Source: Siphonodentalium dalli (Eukaryota; Mollusca; Scaphopoda; Gadilida; Siphonodentaliidae). From it: DNA of 64,000 bases. The translations under genes and the position numbers were made by a program. The notes under the pieces are model-generated. The model was not told the origin of the DNA, did no database searches, and saw only the letters and a program-made list of their open reading frames with translations. Below, one piece after another: positions 59,350-64,000 of this stretch; position 1 is the first letter of the stretch; the number at the start of each line of letters is the position of its first letter. Where the stretch lies: assembly GCA_032622095.1 (NCBI GenBank), contig CP136063.1, positions 64,867,897-64,931,896 on the forward strand, given 5' to 3'.

Positions 59350-59998
59350 AGTAATGCCCTAATTAACCCTTTACCCAACAGAACGGCCCTGTGCCAATGC
59401 ATTCTCTTATATATGCGAGTCGACCATAGGTCACCTCGCATATATAAGAGAATGCATTGGCTTAACACATATTAAAAATGATAAAATTGTCAAAGAATGT
59501 AGAAAAGTATTATAAAAATTGTTTAAAAATGTAAGAATATTTTTTTTTTAGGCCAATGCATTCTCTTATATATTCGAGGGCGACCTATGGTCGACTCGCA
59601 TATATAAGAGAATGCATTGGCACAGGGCATAACTGTAACCATCAAAATGTGGTCAATGAACCGGTTCCAATGATATCCATATTTGTATGGTGTTGGTGAG
59701 ACAGACCGAAGATATTTTAGGCTGTTGAAGCTTTATTTGGGCGTTTTTTGCCGTTTTGTCAGGTTTTGTTGGGTAAAGGTTTAAGTAATCGACCCCTTAA
59801 CCACAGCAGAATTATGGGTAACTTTTCAGGATTTAATCGGAAATACAGCTTGTTGACATTCGTCGGAAAGCTTTCCCCTTCACTGAGAGCTTTCTAATGA
59901 ATGGCAACAAGCCATATTTCCGACTAAATCCTGAAAGTTACCCATAATTCTGCTGTGGTTAAGGAGTTGATTATTAGGGCATTACTGTACATTACTCC
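59350..59998. mobile_element. Foldback MITE D copy, split by a TTAA MITE
   Basis: Ends AGTAATGCCCTAAT at the left and ATTAGGGCATTACTGTA at the right. The hairpin arms lie at about 59785-59870 and 59885-59985. The TTAA of its left end holds the insertion 59367-59780. Confidence 0.75.
59367..59780 (+). mobile_element. TTAA MITE, CCCTTTACCCAACA subfamily
   Basis: 414 bp, flanked by TTAA at 59363-59366 and 59781-59784. Two ~69-bp hairpins (59393-59461 and about 59552-59620). Same orientation as 8889-9281. Confidence 0.85.
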
Positions 59999-60137
59999 TT
60001 TTTCACAGAATGGAAGGACAGTATACAGTTAATCCAATGTTTTAATAGTCCATTAATTTTTGTTAATGTTTGTAATGTCATTCAGCACCTTTTTTCGTTT
60101 ATGACAATATCCTTATGACAATATCCTTATGACAATA

Positions 60138-60138
<1 letters not shown>

Positions 60139-60170
<32 letters not shown>
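60139..60170 (+). repeat. C32 homopolymer
   Basis: A run of 32 C, preceded by three CTTATGACAATATC units (from about 60110). Confidence 0.9.
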
Positions 60171-60434
60171 AGTTGTGGACTAGTTGCTGGCGTTTAATTT
60201 TTATCCGTTTTTTTTTATCCCAGATGCAGTTAAACATCAACGTATTTAACTTCTTAACGAAGTTTTTACTAGGATTATCTACTGATAGTATTATAAATGT
60301 TTTGATTCCTGTTATTTTAGCAATGGGTGTTAACTTTTGTTTTTTCCACACCGAAATTGTTTCCTCAATACGGCGATACATATTGCTGTAATTTTCGTGA
60401 AAAATATTTTCCGCATTAAGATCGAATTAATTAA
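60171..60434 (-). pseudogene. LINE ORF2 relic, C-terminal region
   Basis: Minus strand: FDLNAENIFHENYSNMYRRI, ISVWKKQKLTPIAKITGIK, FVKKLNTLMFNCIWDKKKR, IKIKRQQLV. This is the region after the reverse transcriptase in L1/Tx1-type ORF2 proteins (family pattern W..R.LT..GK..I.K and F.F(I/L)W..K..KIKR). Its upstream half is at 61419-61745, separated by two inserted TTAA elements. The C-run at 60139 interrupts the 3' side. No intact protein. ORF2 proteins copy LINE RNA at a nicked chromosomal site. Confidence 0.65.
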
Positions 60435-60951
60435 AGGTGGATTATTTCTTTGTAAACATGTATTATATAGTTACCAGGGTATAAAATATTAGATTTGAAT
60501 CGAAGACTCCTGTCCGGAAATGATTCTATTGATTAATATTAATTTTATTTTGAATATTTTCTGGTCTAAAAAGGTGTTTGTTCAGCTAGCGAACAATAGT
60601 GGTTACTGTTAACAGAGACCAGAATTTTCCTTGAACAATTTTGTCACAAATAAACATTGATTAGACTCATTATCGCTTATATATGTGGAGCAGGACAATA
60701 CAAACAATTAATCTGTGATATTTGACTTTCGGTGCATAGCCATAGGAACTGCCCAGTGCTCTATATCGCAATATAGTATCATCCTATGGTCTGTTCTAAA
60801 AATAGTAACATAAACGGTCCCGATTTAATATTCGAAATAAAATAAATATTAATTGATAGAAGCTTTTCCGGACAGGGGTCTTCAGTTCATAGATTTTATT
60901 TTATATCCATGCAGCTATTTAAAATTTGTTATTTAAAGAGATAATCCATCT
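60435..60951. mobile_element. Foldback element G with TTAA flanks
   Basis: Inverted arms beginning AGGTGGATTAT and ending ATAATCCATCT, with TTAA at 60431-60434 and 60952-60955. Both arms contain GACTCCTGTCCGGAA or its variants. About 517 bp, non-coding. Confidence 0.7.
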
Positions 60952-60955
60952 TTAA

Positions 60956-61418
60956 AGGTACTCAATCCGATCAGAGGGTCCCCATCTCAACAGATTCCAA
61001 CAACAACAATCCGATCAGAGGGTCCTAATTACTATTTCTTTGGCTTTGGGGTTAAAAAATATTGATTCGAGTCGAGGAACCCATCAAACAAAGCTCAGAG
61101 TTATTAGATATTGATTTTTGAAATTTGTTATTTTCTCGAGATGAGTACTAATAATTGCCCTTAACTTCGTAATCTGCTCGAGTTGTGTACACCAAAACAC
61201 TATTCAAACCGACAAGAATGGATAACTCTAAAATCAAGTGGTAATAATAACGCAATTTTGACTGTTCTGGGACAGAAAGAATAGAAATAACGAAACTTCA
61301 AATATCAATATCTGATCCTGAGCGTTGATTGGTAGGTTCGTCGACCCGAATCAATTATTATTTACCCCCAAAGCCAAAGACATAGTAATATAAGACCCTC
61401 TGATCGGATTGAGTACCT
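60956..61418. mobile_element. Foldback element H with TTAA flanks
   Basis: Inverted ends AGGTACTCAATCCGATCAGA, arms of about 175 bp, 463 bp in all, flanked by TTAA at 60952-60955 (shared with element G) and 61419-61422. Confidence 0.75.
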
Positions 61419-61745
61419 TTAACACCTAGTAATTTGAAGTTGCAAGTAGTTACTAGTCCTTGAGGGGGGGTCTGACACTTCTCTGTTTTGATCCAAACCA
61501 CACAAGTTTCGTTTTATTTAAATTTATCTTTAGTCCAGATATTACTGAACACTGTTCTAGGGAGTTGATGCAATGCATGATGCTGGGATTAGAACAGTCG
61601 AGCATGTCATCGGCATGTTGTGTCAGCTTTATCTCACTATCACCTACTTTAATTCCTCGTATGTTATCATTTGGTCGTATGTGGGTTGACAGTATCTCCG
61701 CGCAGAGAACAAGAAAACCATAGTCGGAAATGGTAACGCCAACAA
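61419..61745 (-). pseudogene. LINE ORF2 relic, reverse transcriptase region
   Basis: Minus strand: FLVLCAEILSTHIRPND, IRGIKVGDSEIKLTQHADDM, LEQCSVISGLKINLNKTKLV. The HADD sequence is the reverse transcriptase catalytic YADD motif with Tyr to His, and CAEILS..IR and G.KIN..KT are its flanking conserved blocks in L1/Tx1-type LINEs. It continues across the two TTAA elements into 60171-60434. The 5' side is cut at about 61745. Truncated and inactive. Confidence 0.75.
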
Positions 61746-61783
61746 GATCATATTATTAGCCATAAATATAAATTATAATATAA

Positions 61784-62481
61784 TCTACTATATATATTTT
61801 GGGACTTCTGTTTGTCTGTCTGTCTGTCTGTCTGTGTGTGTGTTAGCTATGGCCAGGAAAACTGATGGATTTTGACGAAATTTGATAACTAGTGGTAATT
61901 TTGTCCAGAGTGTTTTGGACAGGTCAAATCGTGACCCCGACCTTGACCTTCAAAAAGGTCAAATCGGGTAAAACGGGACGGATTTCGATGAAATTTGATA
62001 CCTAGAGGTACTTTTGGATGGGGAGTCTTGTGGACGGGTCAAATAGTTACCCCGACCTGACCTTGACCTTCAAAATTGTCAATTCACGGTCAAATTGACG
62101 AAATTTGATACCTAGGGTTACTTTTAACTGAGGAATGTCTGAGGACGGGTCAAATCATGATCCAAACCTGACCTTCGAAATGGTCAAATCGGGTGAAAGC
62201 GGACAGATTTCGATGGGTACTTCTGTCTGGTACTTTTGTCCGGGGAGTGTTTTGGACGGGTCAAATCGTGACCCCGACCTGACCTTTACCTTCAAAATGA
62301 TAAATTCAAGGTCAAATCGGGTAAAACCGGATGGATTTCGATGGGTACTTTTGTCAGGTACTTTTGTACAGTGAGTGTTTTGGACGGGTCAAATCGTGAC
62401 CCTGACCTTCAAGGTCAAATCGCGCAATTCGCCGAAAGGCAGATGAGAAACAGCCCAGACGAAGTCGGGTCCACCAGCTTG
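61784..62481 (+). mobile_element. Helitron-like element F1
   Basis: Starts TCTACTATATATATTTTGGG after an A, contains ~130-bp units (GACGGGTCAAATCGTGACC) and ends with a short hairpin around GACGAAGTC then CCACCAGCTTG. Non-coding. Confidence 0.7.
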
Positions 62482-63133
62482 TCTACTATATATTTTGGGA
62501 CTTATGTCTGTGTGTGTGTGTTAGCTATGGCCGGGAAAACTGCCCAACGGATTTTGACGAAATTTGATACCTAGAGGTAATTTTTTCCAGGGATGGTTTT
62601 GGACGGGTCAAATCATGACCCAGACTTTGACCTTCAAAATGGTCAATTCAAGGTCAAATTTTTTCGAAATTTTGTAACTGGAGGTACCTTTGTCTGAGGA
62701 GTCTTTTGGACGGGTCAAATCGTTACCCCGACCTGACCTTGACCTTCAAAAATGTCAATTCAAAGTCAAATCGGGTAAAACGGACTGATTTCGACGAAAT
62801 TTTATACCTGGAGTTACTTTTGTCCGGTGGGTGTTTTGGACGGGTCAATTCGTGACCCCGACCAGACCTTGACCTTCAATATGGTCAATCAAGATCAAAT
62901 CGCGAATTTTGACGGGATTTCGACGAAATTGGATACTTAGGGTTACTTTTGTCCAGGGAGTGTTTTGGACGGGTCAAATCGTGACCCCGACATGACCTTG
63001 ACCTTCAAAATGGTCAATTCAAGGTCAAATCGGGTAAAATACGGATTTCAACAAAAATTATATACCAATGGCTACTTTTGTCCGGATGAAAGCAGAGGGG
63101 AACAGCCCGAACGAAGTCGGGCCCACCAGCTAG
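62482..63133 (+). mobile_element. Helitron-like element F2
   Basis: TCTACTATATATTTTGGG start; end hairpin GCCCGAACGAAGTCGGGC (6-bp perfect stem) then CCACCAGCTAG. Abuts F1 and F3 without a gap. Confidence 0.75.
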
Positions 63134-63614
63134 TCTATTATATATTTTGGGACTTCGGTCTGTCTGTGTGTTAGCTATGGCCGGGAAAACTGCCAGACTG
63201 ATTTTGACGAAATTTGATGCCTAGGCGTAATTTTGTCCAGGGAGTGTTTTGGACGGGTCAAATTGTGACTCCGACTTGACCTTCAATATTGTCAATTCAA
63301 GGTTAAATTGCGAATTTTGATGGGATTTTGACGAAATTTGATACCTAGGGTTACTGTTGTCAGAAATGTTTTGGACGGGTCAAATCGTGATCCAAACCTC
63401 ACCTTGAATTTCAAAATAGTCAATTCAAGGTCAAATCGGATAAAAGCTGACATATTTCGACGGGTACTTCTGTCGGGTACTTTTGTCCGGGGAGTGTTTT
63501 GGACGGGTCAAATCGTGACACCGACCTGAACTTGACCTTCAAAATGATCAATTCAAGGGCAATTCGCCGAAAAACAGGGAAAACAGCCCGGACGAAGTCG
63601 GGTCCACCAGCTAG
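63134..63614 (+). mobile_element. Helitron-like element F3
   Basis: TCTATTATATATTTTGGG start, end hairpin CCCGGACGAAGTCGGG then CCACCAGCTAG. Shorter, with fewer internal units. Confidence 0.75.
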
Positions 63615-63857
63615 TCTAATATATATTTTGGGACTTGTGTGTGTGTGTGTTAGCTATGGCCGGGAAAACTGCCAGACGGATTTTGACGAAATTTTATACC
63701 TAGGGGTAATTTTTTCCAGGGAGTGTTTTGGACGGGTCAAATCGTGACCCTGACCTTGACCTTCAAAAAGGTCAATTCAAGGTAAAACGGGACGGATTTC
63801 GACGAAATTTTATACCTAGACGTACTTTTGTCCGGGTCAAATCGTGACTCCGGTTAA
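63615..63857 (+). mobile_element. Helitron-like element F4, truncated at an inverted junction
   Basis: TCTAATATATATTTTGGG start and one to two internal units, then broken at about 63857. Confidence 0.65.
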
Positions 63858-64000
63858 TGTCAGATCGGGGTCACGATTTTACCCGTCCTAAACACTCCCC
63901 GGACAAAGGTACCCCTAGGTATCAAATTTCGTCGAAATCAATCCGTTTTAACCGATTTGACCTTGAATTGACCATTTTGAAGGTTAGGTCGAGGTCACGA
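63858..64000 (-). mobile_element. Inverted fragment of a family F element
   Basis: The internal unit in opposite orientation (GGTCACGATTTTACCCG, TATCAAATTTCGTCGAAAT), continuing past the window edge. Confidence 0.65.

Noticed and set aside
61460-61723. Plus-strand 87-codon protein
   Set aside because: The opposite strand gives a clear reverse transcriptase reading (HADD motif), so the plus-strand frame is a shadow.

Overview
The window looks like intron-rich, repeat-dense DNA from a lophotrochozoan animal, most likely a marine bivalve. The evidence is AT-rich non-coding sequence, spliced exon-like pieces, tRNA-derived SINE, LINE, Helitron/Helentron and TIR elements, and above all several 'pearl'-like elements: short elements with a central array of ~155-163 bp units, 'CGTCCGTCCGTCTGTCC'-type tracts and terminal hairpins, known from bivalves. 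There is no operon, no bacterial-style gene layout and no long intact host gene. The species is an inference.

Layout. 1-8.5 kb: two tandem copies (1-2126 and 6632-8485) of a minus-strand block joining a LINE ORF1 with its 5' UTR to pieces of a host-like gene (a WL/CYWPP module and two PC4-like exons). One copy carries a TTAA-flanked MITE inside a PC4-like exon. 8.9-10.1 kb: two oppositely oriented TTAA MITEs. 10.5-13.7 kb: exon-like pieces and a third copy of the CYWPP gene, split by a pearl/Helentron element that itself holds a SINE. 14-22 kb: foldback elements, an OTU-like fragment, MITEs and a pearl element nested in another Helentron-like element. 22,549-33,823: a macrosatellite of 1,353-bp units with three-unit higher-order structure, bounded by 18-bp inverted repeats and a 4-bp duplication. 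34.9-37.4 kb: Helitron-like elements. 37,382-45,628: an 8.2-kb transposon with hAT-like ends and a perfect 8-bp target duplication. It contains a decayed multi-domain protein with nuclease-like motifs and no transposase that I recognise. 46.7-54.9 kb: three head-to-tail pearl elements, partly created by a very recent 2,491-bp tandem duplication. 55-61.8 kb: MITE and foldback elements stacked in each other and in a LINE ORF2 relic. 61.8-64 kb: a head-to-tail Helitron concatemer rich in nuclear-receptor half-sites, ending in an inverted junction.

The genes do not form a pathway. The window is a record of nested insertions. Several filled/empty-site pairs occur inside it and allow element boundaries to be read directly. 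The strongest leads are the 8.2-kb element with its unusual cargo, the TIR-bounded higher-order macrosatellite, a hairpin MITE copy with strand-asymmetric T-to-C changes, and a ~69-bp hairpin module shared by MITEs with three different outer ends.
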